A stretch of 64,000 bases of DNA from Curtobacterium citreum (GCF_006715175.1 NZ_VFMQ01000001.1:1426001-1490000); one strand, 5' to 3'; shown: positions 30,850-39,745, numbered from the stretch's first letter. The notes: generated by a model from the letters alone, not told the origin. Made by a program: numbers and translations.

Positions 30850-31902
30850 GTGACCAACATCCAAGAGGACACCGAACCCACGGTCGGCGCGCTCGCCGAG
30901 GAGACCGCCGGTGCCTCCACCCGCAGCATCGCGACCGCCCGGTCCGCTCGTCGGACCGGTGGCCTGCACCGCTTCCTGCCCACCATGACGCCGTGGCTCG
31001 TCACCGGCATCGTGCTCATCGTCGGCGTCGCCCTGTTCGGGCTGCTCGGCCCGCTCCTGGTCGGCGACCCGAACGCCATTCGCGACTCCGGCATGCAGCC
31101 GCCGAGCGGGGACAACCTGCTCGGCACCACCCAGACCGGCCAGGACGTCCTCGCCCAGCTCGCGTACGCCACCCGCGGCAGCCTGCAGATCGGGTTGATC
31201 GTCGGCGTGCTCGCGACGGTGCTCTCCGCGTTCTTCGGCATCCTCGGGGCGTACCTCGGCGGGATCATGGACGAGGCGTTCTCGCTGTTCTCGAACGTCT
31301 TCCTCGTGATCCCCGGTCTGCCGCTCGTCATCGTCATCTCGGGCCTGGTGCCGCAGGAGGCACGCGGGCTCTGGACCATCGCGATCGTCCTGGCGATCAC
31401 GTCGTGGGCCGGGTCCGCGCGGGTCCTCCGGGCGCAGACGATGTCGATCCGGAACCGCGACTACGTCTCCGCCGCCCGGGTCGCGGGCGAACGACCGTGG
31501 CGGGTCATCGCGGTCGAGATCCTGCCGAACCTGCTGCCCGTGCTCGCGTCGCAGTTCGTCTTCGCGGTCATCGCCGCGATCCTCGGCGAGGCCGGCCTGT
31601 CCTTCCTCGGGCTCGGGGCGTCGAACTCGTCGACGCTCGGCACGATGCTCTTCTACGCCCAGAACGGGTTCGCGCTCGCGCAGGGCGCCTGGTGGTGGTT
31701 CGTGCCGCCGGGTCTGCTCATCGCTCTGCTCGGCATGGGCCTGTCGCTCGTCAACTTCTCGATCGACGAGGTCATCAACCCGCGACTCGCGAACGTGCGT
31801 GCGCAGCGACGGCGCGAGCGTCGTGCGCGGCGTGCGGCACGGACGGGAGGCACGGCTCGCCTCGACGACACCACCACCGACCGGAAGGGGGTCGCCTCGT
31901 GA
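30850..31902 (+). CDS. ABC transporter permease (DppC type)
   Basis: A 350-residue permease with a polar N-terminal tail of about 45 residues, a first membrane helix (LVTGIVLIVGVALFGLLGPL) and the BPD_transp core with coupling loop YVSAARVAGERPWRVIAVEI, then GEAGLSFLGLG. The tail after residue 310 is Arg-rich and then carries RTGGTARLDDTTTDRKG, partly encoded by a half copy of the GGACGGGAGGC repeat (31840-31856). GTG start, 12 nt after the previous stop, with AGGAGG between; it overlaps the next gene by 4 nt. Confidence 0.93.
   Translation: MTNIQEDTEPTVGALAEETAGASTRSIATARSARRTGGLHRFLPTMTPWLVTGIVLIVGVALFGLLGPLLVGDPNAIRDSGMQPPSGDNLLGTTQTGQDVLAQLAYATRGSLQIGLIVGVLATVLSAFFGILGAYLGGIMDEAFSLFSNVFLVIPGLPLVIVISGLVPQEARGLWTIAIVLAITSWAGSARVLRAQTMSIRNRDYVSAARVAGERPWRVIAVEILPNLLPVLASQFVFAVIAAILGEAGLSFLGLGASNSSTLGTMLFYAQNGFALAQGAWWWFVPPGLLIALLGMGLSLVNFSIDEVINPRLANVRAQRRRERRARRAARTGGTARLDDTTTDRKGVAS
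31840..31856 (+). repeat. Half GGACGGGAGGC repeat inside the DppC-type permease gene
   Basis: The left arm of the dispersed palindrome (CGGACGGGAGGCACGG) occurs in frame near the 3' end of the gene, without a right arm. This is the only copy located inside a coding sequence in the window. Confidence 0.6.
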
Positions 31903-32756
31903 CCCGGGACGCCGTCCTCACCATCGACCACCTCGACGTCGTCTACGAGACGGAGCGACCGGTGCACGCCGTCAAGGACGTGTCGCTCACGCTCGCACCG
32001 GGGGAGATCCTCGGGCTGGCGGGGGAGTCCGGCTGCGGCAAGACGACGCTCGCCTACGCCATCACCCGGCTGCACAAGCCGCCGGCGAAGGTGGCGAGCG
32101 GCAGCATCACCTTCCACGACCGTGACGGCAGCGATATCGACCTGCTCGGGCTGAGCGACGAACGACTCCGGGCGGTCCGCTGGTCGAAGCTGTCGATGGT
32201 GTTCCAGGGCGCGATGAACGCGCTCAACCCGGTCACCACGATCCGGGCGCAGCTCGACGACGCGCTCGTCGAGCACCGCAGGGGGATGCCCAAGAAGGAG
32301 CGGCGGGCGATCGCCGAGGACGCCCTGCGCCGCGTCGGCGTCGACCCCGCCCGCATCACCGCCTACCCGCACGAACTGTCCGGCGGGATGCGGCAGCGCG
32401 TCATGATCGCGATGGCGATGCTGCTCGAGCCGCAGGTGATGATCATGGACGAGCCGACCACCGCGCTCGACGTCGTCGTGCAGCGCGAGATCCTGCGGGA
32501 GATCGTCCGGCTGCGGGACGAGCTCGGCTTCGCGGTCGTGTTCATCACGCACGACCTGCCGCTGCTGCTCGAGATCAGCGACCGGATCGCGATCATGCTC
32601 CGCGGCGAGGTCGTCGAGTGCGCCACCGCGGCGCGGATCCAGCACGAGCCGCAGCACCCGTACACGCAGCGTCTGCTGCGCTCGTTCCCGAGCCTGTCCG
32701 GCGCCCGCGGCGACTTCATCCGCACGGGTCTCGGCTTCGAGGAGGTCGCATCGTGA
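31899..32756 (+). CDS. ABC transporter ATP-binding protein (DppD type)
   Basis: A 285-residue nucleotide-binding subunit. Walker A is GESGCGKTT (about residues 44-52), the Q-loop MVFQGAMNALNP, signature LSGGMRQR, Walker B VMIMDEPTTALD and switch His in FITHDLPLL. The C-terminal HPYTQRLLRSFPSL is the oligopeptide/dipeptide importer extension. GTG 31899 overlaps the upstream stop by 4 nt. Confidence 0.94.
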   Translation: MTRDAVLTIDHLDVVYETERPVHAVKDVSLTLAPGEILGLAGESGCGKTTLAYAITRLHKPPAKVASGSITFHDRDGSDIDLLGLSDERLRAVRWSKLSMVFQGAMNALNPVTTIRAQLDDALVEHRRGMPKKERRAIAEDALRRVGVDPARITAYPHELSGGMRQRVMIAMAMLLEPQVMIMDEPTTALDVVVQREILREIVRLRDELGFAVVFITHDLPLLLEISDRIAIMLRGEVVECATAARIQHEPQHPYTQRLLRSFPSLSGARGDFIRTGLGFEEVAS

Positions 32757-33646
32757 CCAGCGTCACCGTCAACCACCTGACCAAGGACTTCCACGTCCGC
32801 AAGGGCCTGCGCCGGAACACCCTCCGCGCCGTCGACGACGTGTCCTTCGAGCTGCTGCCCGGCCGGACCGTGGCCCTGGTGGGGGAGTCCGGCTCCGGCA
32901 AGTCCACGATCGCGCGGATGCTCGCGAAGCTCGAGTCCGTGACGAGCGGCTCGATCGACGTCCGGCTTGAGGACGGCACCCCCGTGGTCGGCAGCATGTA
33001 CCGCCGGCACGTGCAGATGGTGTTCCAGGACCCGTTCGCCTCGCTCAACCCGTTCCACTCCATCGAGCACCACATCGCCCGACCGCTGCAGCTGCACCAC
33101 CGGACCCGCGGTGCAGCCGAGACCCGGGAGCGCGTCCGGGAGCTGCTCGACCGGGTGAACCTCGACGAGGACTTCGCCGAGCGGCGCCCCCACGAGCTGT
33201 CCGGCGGGCAGCGGCAGCGCGTCGCGATCGCCCGTGCGCTGGCTCCCGGTGCCCAGGTGCTCGTCGCGGACGAACCGGTGTCGATGCTCGACGTGTCGAT
33301 CCGGCTGAGCGTGCTCAACCTGATGGGGCGGCTGCAGCGGGAGGACCACCTCGCCGTGCTCTACATCACGCACGACCTGGCGACCGCGCGGCACTTCTCC
33401 GACGAGATCCTCGTGCTCTACCGCGGTCGCGTGGTCGAGCGCGGGCCGTCCGACGCCGTGATCCTCGACCCGCACCACGACTACACGCGGCTGCTCGCCG
33501 ACGCCGCACCGGACCCCGAGCGGGTGGACCGTCGAGTGACGGCCGGGCCCGTGGTCGACCGGTCGACGATCGACAACACGACCTGTTACGACCACGGGAT
33601 CGGGGCGTGGGTGGAGGCCCCGGCGGCCCCGGTCGGAGCCCGGTGA
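32753..33646 (+). CDS. ABC transporter ATP-binding protein (DppF type)
   Basis: A 297-residue nucleotide-binding subunit, partner of the preceding one. Walker A GESGSGKST, MVFQDPFASLNP, signature LSGGQRQR, Walker B VLVADEPVSMLD and YITHDLATA are intact. The usual C-terminal HPYT motif is DYTRLLADAAP here, followed by a 45-residue tail ending VEAPAAPVGAR. It overlaps both neighbours by 4 nt (GTGA at each junction). Confidence 0.93.
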   Translation: MTSVTVNHLTKDFHVRKGLRRNTLRAVDDVSFELLPGRTVALVGESGSGKSTIARMLAKLESVTSGSIDVRLEDGTPVVGSMYRRHVQMVFQDPFASLNPFHSIEHHIARPLQLHHRTRGAAETRERVRELLDRVNLDEDFAERRPHELSGGQRQRVAIARALAPGAQVLVADEPVSMLDVSIRLSVLNLMGRLQREDHLAVLYITHDLATARHFSDEILVLYRGRVVERGPSDAVILDPHHDYTRLLADAAPDPERVDRRVTAGPVVDRSTIDNTTCYDHGIGAWVEAPAAPVGAR

Positions 33647-35751
33647 CGGTGCCGTCCCTCGACTGGGTCACGAGCGGGTTCGCCGTCCGGTTCCGGATCG
33701 GTCCGGACCAGCCGGTGGCACTCGTGTCGTTCGTGCCGTCCGGTGGGGCGCTGTCGGACGGGCCGGCGGACCCGCAGCCGCTCGTCGAGCTGACCACAGT
33801 CGGGCACGGGCGGTTCCCCGGTGGCTTCCGACACGTCGACTCCACGGTGGGCGCGCGGCTGCGGTACGTGTCGCACACCGCGACGGACGGGGCGGACGCG
33901 AGCGCCGTGGTGGTGACCGGTCCCGAGGTCCGGATCGTGCAGGCGGACGCGGCCACGGGCCTCCAGACCGTCTCCGTGTTCCGGGCGCACGACGGCGTCC
34001 CCGCGTTCCGGACGTGGACCGAGGTCCGGGCGGAGCGTGGCGAGCACGTCGTCGACTTCGTCTCATCGTTCGCGAGCGGGGCGTGGCTGACCGACTCGGG
34101 CGCGGACGTCGACGACCTGTCCCTGGCGCACGCCGACAACGACTGGTCGGCGGAGAGCCGGTGGCGCACCGACCGGCTGCGGGAGATCGGCCTCGCGCGC
34201 ATCGACCGCGAGGCGCAGCACCACCCACCCCGCAGCCGCGCGGTCGTGCAGAACCGCGGGTCGTGGTCGACCGGCGAGGCACTGCCCATCGGCGTGCTCA
34301 CCGGCCCCGGGTACGCGCTCGTGTGGGAGATCGAGCACAACGGGCCGTGGCTGTACGAGCTCGGGGAGACCCGGAGCGCGGCGTACGTGCTGCTCAGCGG
34401 ACCGACCGACCAGGAGCACCAGTGGACCGCGGTGGTCACGCCGTCGGCGCCGTTCACCTCGGTGCTCGTCTCGGTGGGCATCGCGGACTCGGTCGACGGG
34501 GCGTTCGGCGTGCTCACCGCGCAACGACGGGCCTCGCGGCGGACCCGGACCGCGGACGCCGCCATGCCGCTCGTGTTCAACGACTACATGAACACCCTCA
34601 TGGGCGACCCGACGACCGAGAAGCTGCTGCCGCTGATCGACGCAGCCGCCGACGCCGGCGCGGACCTGTTCTGCATCGACGCCGGCTGGTACGCCGAGGG
34701 GCACTGGTGGGACACCGTCGGGGCGTGGGAACCGGCCGCGTCGCGCTTCCCGGGCGGGCTGTCCGTCGTCGTCGACCACATCCGTTCCCGGGGGATGCAG
34801 GCCGGGCTCTGGCTGGAACCGGAGGTCATCGGCATCCACTCGCCGCTCGCGTCCACGCTGCCCGACGACGCCTTCGTGCAGCACCACGGCGTACGGGTCG
34901 CCGAACACGGACGCCACGTGCTCGACCTGCGGTCCCCGGCCGCCCGCGCACACCTCGACGGGGTGGTCGACCGGCTCGTCGGGACGCTCGGCGTCACGTA
35001 CTTCAAGATGGACGACAACACCATGACCGGCCCGTGGTCCGGATCGGTGGACGGCGGGCGCGCACTCCTCGCCTGGCTCGACGACGTCCAACAGCGGTAC
35101 CAGGAGCTGCTCATCGAGAACTGCGCCTCGGGGGCGATGCGGGCCGACCAGGCGATGCTGTCGCGGCTGCACATACAGTCCACGTCCGACCAGCAGGACC
35201 CGGTGCTGTCCGCCTCGATCGCGGCGGCGGCCCCGGCGGCGATGCTGCCCGAGCAGGCCGGGAACTGGGCGTACCCGGCGCCCGGGACGTCGCCCGAGCG
35301 GTTCACCCTGTCGCTCGTGAACGGGGTGCTCGGCCGGATGTACCTGTCCGGGTACCTCAACGAGATGACCGACGGGCAGCGCGCCGTGGTGCGGTCGGCG
35401 ATCGCGGCGCACCGTGAGGTGCTCGGCGTGCTCGGGACCGCGGTGCCGGTGTGGCCGCTCGGACTGCCCGGGTGGGAGGACCCGTGGGTGGCGCTCGGGC
35501 TGGCCGTCCCGGACGGCGACCTGTACCTGTCGGTGTGGTCGCTGCCCGGCGGGCCCCCGAGCGTCGCACTCCCGCTGGCCGGGTACGCGGGGCGGTCGGT
35601 GTCGGTGACCGCGCTCTTCCCGACCGAGGCCGCTCCGTGGACGGTCTCGTGGGATGCGTCCGCCGGGGTGCTGCACGTCGACGACGGCGGTACCACCCCG
35701 ACGGCGAGGGTGTTCCGCGTCCGGACCGAGGGGGCGGACGCGGAGCGCTGA
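33643..35751 (+). CDS. GH36-type alpha-galactosidase, second copy
   Basis: A 702-residue glycoside hydrolase related to but clearly different from the GH36 enzyme at 23284. Shared features are a long beta-sandwich N-terminus, DLFCIDAGWYAEG, GLWLEPEVIG, nucleophile-region YFKMDDNTM (K-M-D-D in place of K-W-D-Q), ENCASGAMRAD and the acid/base segment STSDQQDPV. The altered catalytic surroundings suggest a different linkage or substrate within clan GH-D. It is the last gene of the importer operon (GTGA overlap), so it probably acts on the imported sugar. The palindrome at 35789-35832 ends the operon. Confidence 0.85.
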   Translation: MTVPSLDWVTSGFAVRFRIGPDQPVALVSFVPSGGALSDGPADPQPLVELTTVGHGRFPGGFRHVDSTVGARLRYVSHTATDGADASAVVVTGPEVRIVQADAATGLQTVSVFRAHDGVPAFRTWTEVRAERGEHVVDFVSSFASGAWLTDSGADVDDLSLAHADNDWSAESRWRTDRLREIGLARIDREAQHHPPRSRAVVQNRGSWSTGEALPIGVLTGPGYALVWEIEHNGPWLYELGETRSAAYVLLSGPTDQEHQWTAVVTPSAPFTSVLVSVGIADSVDGAFGVLTAQRRASRRTRTADAAMPLVFNDYMNTLMGDPTTEKLLPLIDAAADAGADLFCIDAGWYAEGHWWDTVGAWEPAASRFPGGLSVVVDHIRSRGMQAGLWLEPEVIGIHSPLASTLPDDAFVQHHGVRVAEHGRHVLDLRSPAARAHLDGVVDRLVGTLGVTYFKMDDNTMTGPWSGSVDGGRALLAWLDDVQQRYQELLIENCASGAMRADQAMLSRLHIQSTSDQQDPVLSASIAAAAPAAMLPEQAGNWAYPAPGTSPERFTLSLVNGVLGRMYLSGYLNEMTDGQRAVVRSAIAAHREVLGVLGTAVPVWPLGLPGWEDPWVALGLAVPDGDLYLSVWSLPGGPPSVALPLAGYAGRSVSVTALFPTEAAPWTVSWDASAGVLHVDDGGTTPTARVFRVRTEGADAER

Positions 35752-35788
35752 GGGGACGGCCGTCGGATGGCAGCCGACGGTCGTCGGA

Positions 35789-35832
35789 CGGACGGGAGAC
35801 GCGGTGCGGGCAGGCACCGCGGCTCCCGTCCG
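35789..35832. repeat. GGACGGGAGGC palindromic repeat at the end of the importer operon
   Basis: 19-nt arms (35789-35807 and 35814-35832) pair with one mismatch around a 6-nt loop. It lies 38 nt after the galactosidase stop. The rest of the gap up to the convergent response-regulator gene at 36003 holds no gene that I can support. Confidence 0.8.
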
Positions 35833-36002
35833 GTGCGTGGTGGCGAGGCCGTGGGTCGCGATCAGCGGGTGACCGTCCTGGTCCGTCCGCCCCGGGTTCA
35901 GAGGACCAGAACAGCCATCGAGCGACGCGGACCAGGGGCGTCGCAGGCACCCTCGGGGGTGGGTCTACGGGAGAGCAGGTCGAGACGGCACTGCCACTGA
36001 GG

Positions 36003-36626
36003 TCAGAGCAGCCCGAGCTCCATCGCTCGGGTCACGGCACGTGTCCGGTCGTTCACGCCGAGCTTCTCGAACACGTGCCCGAGGTGCGTCTTCACCGTCG
36101 TCTCGCTGAGGAAGAGCGCACGGCCGATGGCTGGGTTCGAGTTGCCCTGCGCGACGAGTCGAAGGACCTCGTGCTCGCGCGGAGAGAGGGCCGGTCCGGT
36201 CGGGCCCTTCGTGGTGGCTCGGCGCACGAGGGCCGCGGCGGCGGACGGCGCGAGGGCGGTCTCGCCGCGGGCAGTGGCCCGGAGGCCCGCCAGGATGTCG
36301 GACTCCGGGGCCGCCTTGAGCAGGTAGCCTGCGGCGCCCGCCTCGATCGCGGCGAGGATCTGGTCGTCGGACTCGTACGTGGTGAGGATGAGCACGCGGA
36401 CCCCGGGCTCGCGGGCCAGGATGCGCGCGGTGGCCTGGTCGCCGTCGATGCCGGGCATCCGCAGGTCCATGAGCACGACGTCCGGCCGTTCCGCGAGTGC
36501 GAGGCGGACCGCGGTCTCGCCGTCACTGGCCTGGCCGACCACTTGCACGTCGTCGGCGTCCTGCAGCAGGGCGACGATGCCTGCGCGGACGATGGGGTGG
36601 TCGTCCGCGACGACGACCCGGATCAC
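36003..36626 (-). CDS. NarL/LuxR-type response regulator
   Basis: A 207-residue regulator with receiver domain (1-120): acidic pocket Asp8-Asp9, phospho-acceptor Asp54 (VVLMDLRMPG), Thr82/83 and Lys104. The LuxR helix-turn-helix is at about 142-207 (LSPREHEVLRLVAQGNSNPA, LSETTVKTHLGHVFEKLGV). It is the last gene of an exporter/two-component operon; GTG 36626 overlaps the kinase stop by 4 nt. It probably controls the exporter operon itself in response to a membrane-active compound, by analogy with DesKR/LiaRS-type systems. Confidence 0.93.
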   Translation of the reverse strand: MIRVVVADDHPIVRAGIVALLQDADDVQVVGQASDGETAVRLALAERPDVVLMDLRMPGIDGDQATARILAREPGVRVLILTTYESDDQILAAIEAGAAGYLLKAAPESDILAGLRATARGETALAPSAAAALVRRATTKGPTGPALSPREHEVLRLVAQGNSNPAIGRALFLSETTVKTHLGHVFEKLGVNDRTRAVTRAMELGLL

Positions 36627-37894
36627 GCGGGCACCGGCGGGGGGACGGCGACGGCCTGAGCAGGTGCGAGTGTGCCGGTCGTGACGAGCTGGAGGGGCAG
36701 GGCGGCTTCGACCACGGTTCCGGAGCCGTGTGCGGACGTGACAGTGCAGGTGCCCCCGGCCAGGGTGAGTCGATCGCGCAGTCCCGGAAGGCCGCGACCG
36801 GCGGTGGCACGGGCCGGCTCGAAGCCCACTCCGTCGTCGACGACCCGCAGCGTGACGCGATCGGCATCCGTGCGGAGGCGCATCTGCACCGACTCCGCTC
36901 GGGCGTGTGCGCGGACGTTCGCCAGCGCCTCTTGTCCGACGCGGAGCAGCACGACCTGCACGTCGCGGTCCAGCGCGGAGTCCGACGCGTCGACCTCGAC
37001 CGGGATGCCGGTCTCGCGGTGGAACCGTTCGCCGAGTCGGTGCAGTGCGGCACAGAGGCCGTCGCTCGCGACCCCTGCTGCTCCGGCAGCGACGAGGGTG
37101 CGGGATCCCTCGAGCGCCGTCCGGGCGGACTCCTCGAGCACGGCGAGCCGTTCGTCGAGTCGGTCCGTGCGGTGAGCGGCCAGGTCGCCGCGGGCACGCT
37201 CGGTCAGCATGACGATGCCCGCCAGGTCCTGCGCCACGGTGTCGTGGAGCTCCCGTGCGAGGCGTTCGCGTTCGCTCGTGATGCCGGCCGTCCGGTGGGC
37301 CTCGGCGAGGGACGCCTGGGTGGCTTGCAGCTGTTCGAGGAGCACGCGGCGTTCGTCGGACAGCTGGGCGATCCGCGTGATCCACAGTCCGAGTGCGCAG
37401 GCGCCGGCGACGCTGACGGTCTCGATGAGGAGCGTCGACACCACGGCGGCCGGTCCCGAGGCGATCTGCAGGCCAATGCCCGAGGCGACCCCGATGACGA
37501 CCGACACCGCGACCGAGGTGCGGACGCGGTCGAGCTGGCACCAGGCGACCGGGAACAGGATGCACTGCACGAACGCGGTGCTCGGGACGACCGCGGGCAG
37601 GACGAGGGCAGCCACGACGAGCACCGGCACGAAGCCGGCTGCCGCGCGGGGTCGGGCGTACCCGCGCCAGCCGTACGCGGCGTATGCGAGTGCGAGGACC
37701 CCGAGCATCACGAACGCCGGCCAGCGGCTCGACCACGGGGACCATCCGAGGGCGGCGATGACCGTGACGAGCGCGACGGTCACACCGAAGGCGACGTGGA
37801 GGCCCCGGTTGGCGTGCGTGCCGCTGCGGTCCATGTGGACAGCATCCCACCGGTTGCCGTCGCGCTCGGGTCTCTCCACAGGAACGTCAGGCAT
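36623..37894 (-). CDS. NarL/DesK-type sensor histidine kinase
   Basis: A 423-residue kinase with about five membrane helices (residues 32-165), a coiled segment (175-205), and a HisKA_3 domain with phospho-acceptor His217 (ERLARELHDTVAQDL). The ATPase domain has VLLRVGQEALANVRAHA, VVDDGVGF and GRGLPGLRDR. There is almost no extracellular sensing domain, so it probably senses within the membrane or through the neighbouring ABC exporter. ATG 37894 overlaps the permease stop by 8 nt; ATG 37834 is an alternative that would remove 20 polar residues. Confidence 0.92.
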   Translation of the reverse strand: MPDVPVERPERDGNRWDAVHMDRSGTHANRGLHVAFGVTVALVTVIAALGWSPWSSRWPAFVMLGVLALAYAAYGWRGYARPRAAAGFVPVLVVAALVLPAVVPSTAFVQCILFPVAWCQLDRVRTSVAVSVVIGVASGIGLQIASGPAAVVSTLLIETVSVAGACALGLWITRIAQLSDERRVLLEQLQATQASLAEAHRTAGITSERERLARELHDTVAQDLAGIVMLTERARGDLAAHRTDRLDERLAVLEESARTALEGSRTLVAAGAAGVASDGLCAALHRLGERFHRETGIPVEVDASDSALDRDVQVVLLRVGQEALANVRAHARAESVQMRLRTDADRVTLRVVDDGVGFEPARATAGRGLPGLRDRLTLAGGTCTVTSAHGSGTVVEAALPLQLVTTGTLAPAQAVAVPPPVPA

Positions 37895-38753
37895 CCCGTC
37901 GGTTCCACCGGAACGTCAGCAGGCACACGAGGGCGCCGAGGACGAGCCACGCTGTCAGGACGGCGGTACCGATCCCGAGGTGCCAGGCGCCCCCGGGCTC
38001 GGCGGACGCGAAGCCCTCGGGGAGGAACACCGACCGCATGCCCGACGCCATCCAGCGGAGGGGGAAGACCCCGGCGACGGTCTGCAACCAGTCGGGGAGC
38101 TGCGTGAAGGGGAGGTACACGCCGGAGATGAACTGCAGGACCAGGACGATCGGGACGATGGTCGCCGTGGCGCGTCGGCCCTCGCGGGGGAGCGCCGAGA
38201 TCGCGATGCCCAGGACGCAGCTCGTGGCGACGCCGAGCAGCATGATCCCTGCGAAGCGGGCCCACGCGCCGCCGTCGGTGGGCAGCTGCACGCCGAAGAC
38301 GATCGCGGCGATGCCGAGCAGCAGGGCGACCTGCGCGATGACGGTCACCAGCACCATGCCGACCTTGCCGACGAAGTACGCGAGCACGGGCAGCGGGGTG
38401 CCACCGAGGCGCTTCAAGGTGCCGTCGCTTCGCTCGCCGGCGATGTCCACGCCGAGCGACTGGGTGCCGGAGAGCAGGAAGGCGGTCGCGACGAGGCCGG
38501 GCAGGTAGTAGGTCGCGTAGTCGACGCTGACACCCGGGCCGGCTTGGATGTCCGGGGCGCTGCCGAACGCGACGGAGAACAGCGCCAGCATGATGATCGG
38601 GAACAGGAAGGTGAAGAACACGGAGTCGGGGGCACGGAAGTAGGAACGGACCTCGTACCCGATGCGGACCGCGCCTGTTCGGACCGGGCCGATGCGGGCC
38701 GGGCCACTGCGCACCGGTTCGACGCGGACCGGGCCGGGCGTCGCGGCGTTCAT
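37887..38753 (-). CDS. ABC-2 type exporter permease
   Basis: A 288-residue permease with six membrane helices: YFRAPDSVFFTFLFPIIMLA, then YLPGLVATAFLLSG, and FPLRWMASGMRSVFLPEGF near the end, typical of ABC-2 multidrug exporters of the DrrB/NatB kind. The first 26 residues are an odd Pro-Val-Arg/Gly-Pro repeat (GPVRVEPVRSGPARIGPVRT) coded by imperfect DNA repeats. It is coupled to the ATPase gene by ATGA and to the kinase gene by an 8-nt overlap. Confidence 0.9.
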   Translation of the reverse strand: MNAATPGPVRVEPVRSGPARIGPVRTGAVRIGYEVRSYFRAPDSVFFTFLFPIIMLALFSVAFGSAPDIQAGPGVSVDYATYYLPGLVATAFLLSGTQSLGVDIAGERSDGTLKRLGGTPLPVLAYFVGKVGMVLVTVIAQVALLLGIAAIVFGVQLPTDGGAWARFAGIMLLGVATSCVLGIAISALPREGRRATATIVPIVLVLQFISGVYLPFTQLPDWLQTVAGVFPLRWMASGMRSVFLPEGFASAEPGGAWHLGIGTAVLTAWLVLGALVCLLTFRWNRRDA

Positions 38754-39595
38754 GCTGCGTGCTCCGCGATCATGGCGAGGTAGACGTCCTCGAGTGCGGG
38801 GCGGACGACCTCCAGGTCGTGCATCGGCCCGGTCGAGCCGCGGACCAGTGCGACCGGGTCGGTGGTGCGTCGCTCGTGCTGCGCGCCGTCGTCGTCCCGC
38901 CACCGGACGACGGGGATACGGGCCGCGGCACCACCGATCTCGTCGATCGGGGCGAGGTCGATCAGGCTGCCGTCGGCGATCACCGCCGCGCGGTCGGCCA
39001 GGTGTGCGGCCTCGTCGAGGTAGTGGGTGGTGAGCAGGATCGTCGTGCCCTCGTTGGCGACCTGCTCGATGAGCTGCCAGAACTGCCGGCGGGCCTCGGG
39101 GTCGAAGCCGGTCGTCGGTTCGTCGAGGAACAGCACCTCGGGGCGGCCGATGATCCCCAGGGCCACGTCGACCCGCCGCCGCTGTCCACCGGACAGCTTG
39201 CTGACACGGGTGTTGCGCTGCTCGTGGAGCCCGGTGACCGCGAGGAGTTCCTCGACCGGACGGCTCCGCGGGTACAGGTGCCGGAAGTGCGCGAGCTGCT
39301 CGGCGACGGTGACGTTCGGGGACTCGCCGCTCGTCTGCAGGACCATGCCGACGCGGGCGTTGTGGCTGCGGCTCGCGCGGGCCGGGTCGTGGCCGAGGAC
39401 CCGGACGGAACCGCCCGACCGGGACCGGTACCCCTCGAGGATCTCGACGGTCGTGGACTTGCCCGCGCCGTTCGGGCCGAGCAGGGCGAAGGTCTCGCCG
39501 CGGTCGATCGTGAACGAGACGTCGGTGACGGCGCGCTTGCCGTTCGGGTACTGCTTCGAGAGGTGCTCGACCTCGATGGCGGGGCTGCTGGGCAT
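38750..39595 (-). CDS. ABC-2 exporter ATP-binding protein
   Basis: A 281-residue ATPase of the drug/lantibiotic exporter class: Walker A GPNGAGKST, Q-loop MVLQTSGESPNVTV, signature LSGGQRRR, Walker B VLFLDEPTTGFD and switch His in LTTHYLDEA. The C-terminal domain (about 215-281) is the regulatory extension seen in DrrA/CcmA-like proteins. ATG 39595 is supported by GAGGAGG 8 nt upstream; 10 further codons upstream are open but lack a site. It is the first gene of the operon. Confidence 0.92.
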   Translation of the reverse strand: MPSSPAIEVEHLSKQYPNGKRAVTDVSFTIDRGETFALLGPNGAGKSTTVEILEGYRSRSGGSVRVLGHDPARASRSHNARVGMVLQTSGESPNVTVAEQLAHFRHLYPRSRPVEELLAVTGLHEQRNTRVSKLSGGQRRRVDVALGIIGRPEVLFLDEPTTGFDPEARRQFWQLIEQVANEGTTILLTTHYLDEAAHLADRAAVIADGSLIDLAPIDEIGGAAARIPVVRWRDDDGAQHERRTTDPVALVRGSTGPMHDLEVVRPALEDVYLAMIAEHAA

Positions 39596-39694
39596 GACCC
39601 CAGCCTCCTCGCCGGATGGCCGCACCGGATCGGAGGGCCGGGCGGAACGGCATCCTCCGATCGGAGGATGCCGCTACGGACCGACGGACGGACG

Positions 39695-39726
39695 GGAGGC
39701 GCGTGGCGGGCCCGCCCCGTGCCTCC
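39695..39726. repeat. GGACGGGAGGC repeat, degenerate copy after the UvrA-like gene
   Basis: The family core GACGGGAGGC (39691-39700) leads into two 16-nt arms (39695-39710 and 39711-39726) with one mismatch and one G-U pair, spacer-free. It lies 20 nt past the stop of the uvrA-like gene. A second inverted pair (GGCATCCTCCGATCGGAGGA, 39650-39669) lies just upstream of the exporter ATPase. Confidence 0.65.
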
Positions 39727-39745
39727 AGGCCGGTGCCGGGCCCCG

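Noticed and set aside
28131..33646. Annotation of the importer as a dipeptide/nickel transporter
   Set aside because: The family allows it, but the operon ends in an alpha-galactosidase, is divergent from a beta-mannosidase and lies beside a sugar repressor, so oligosaccharides are more likely. No peptidase gene is nearby.
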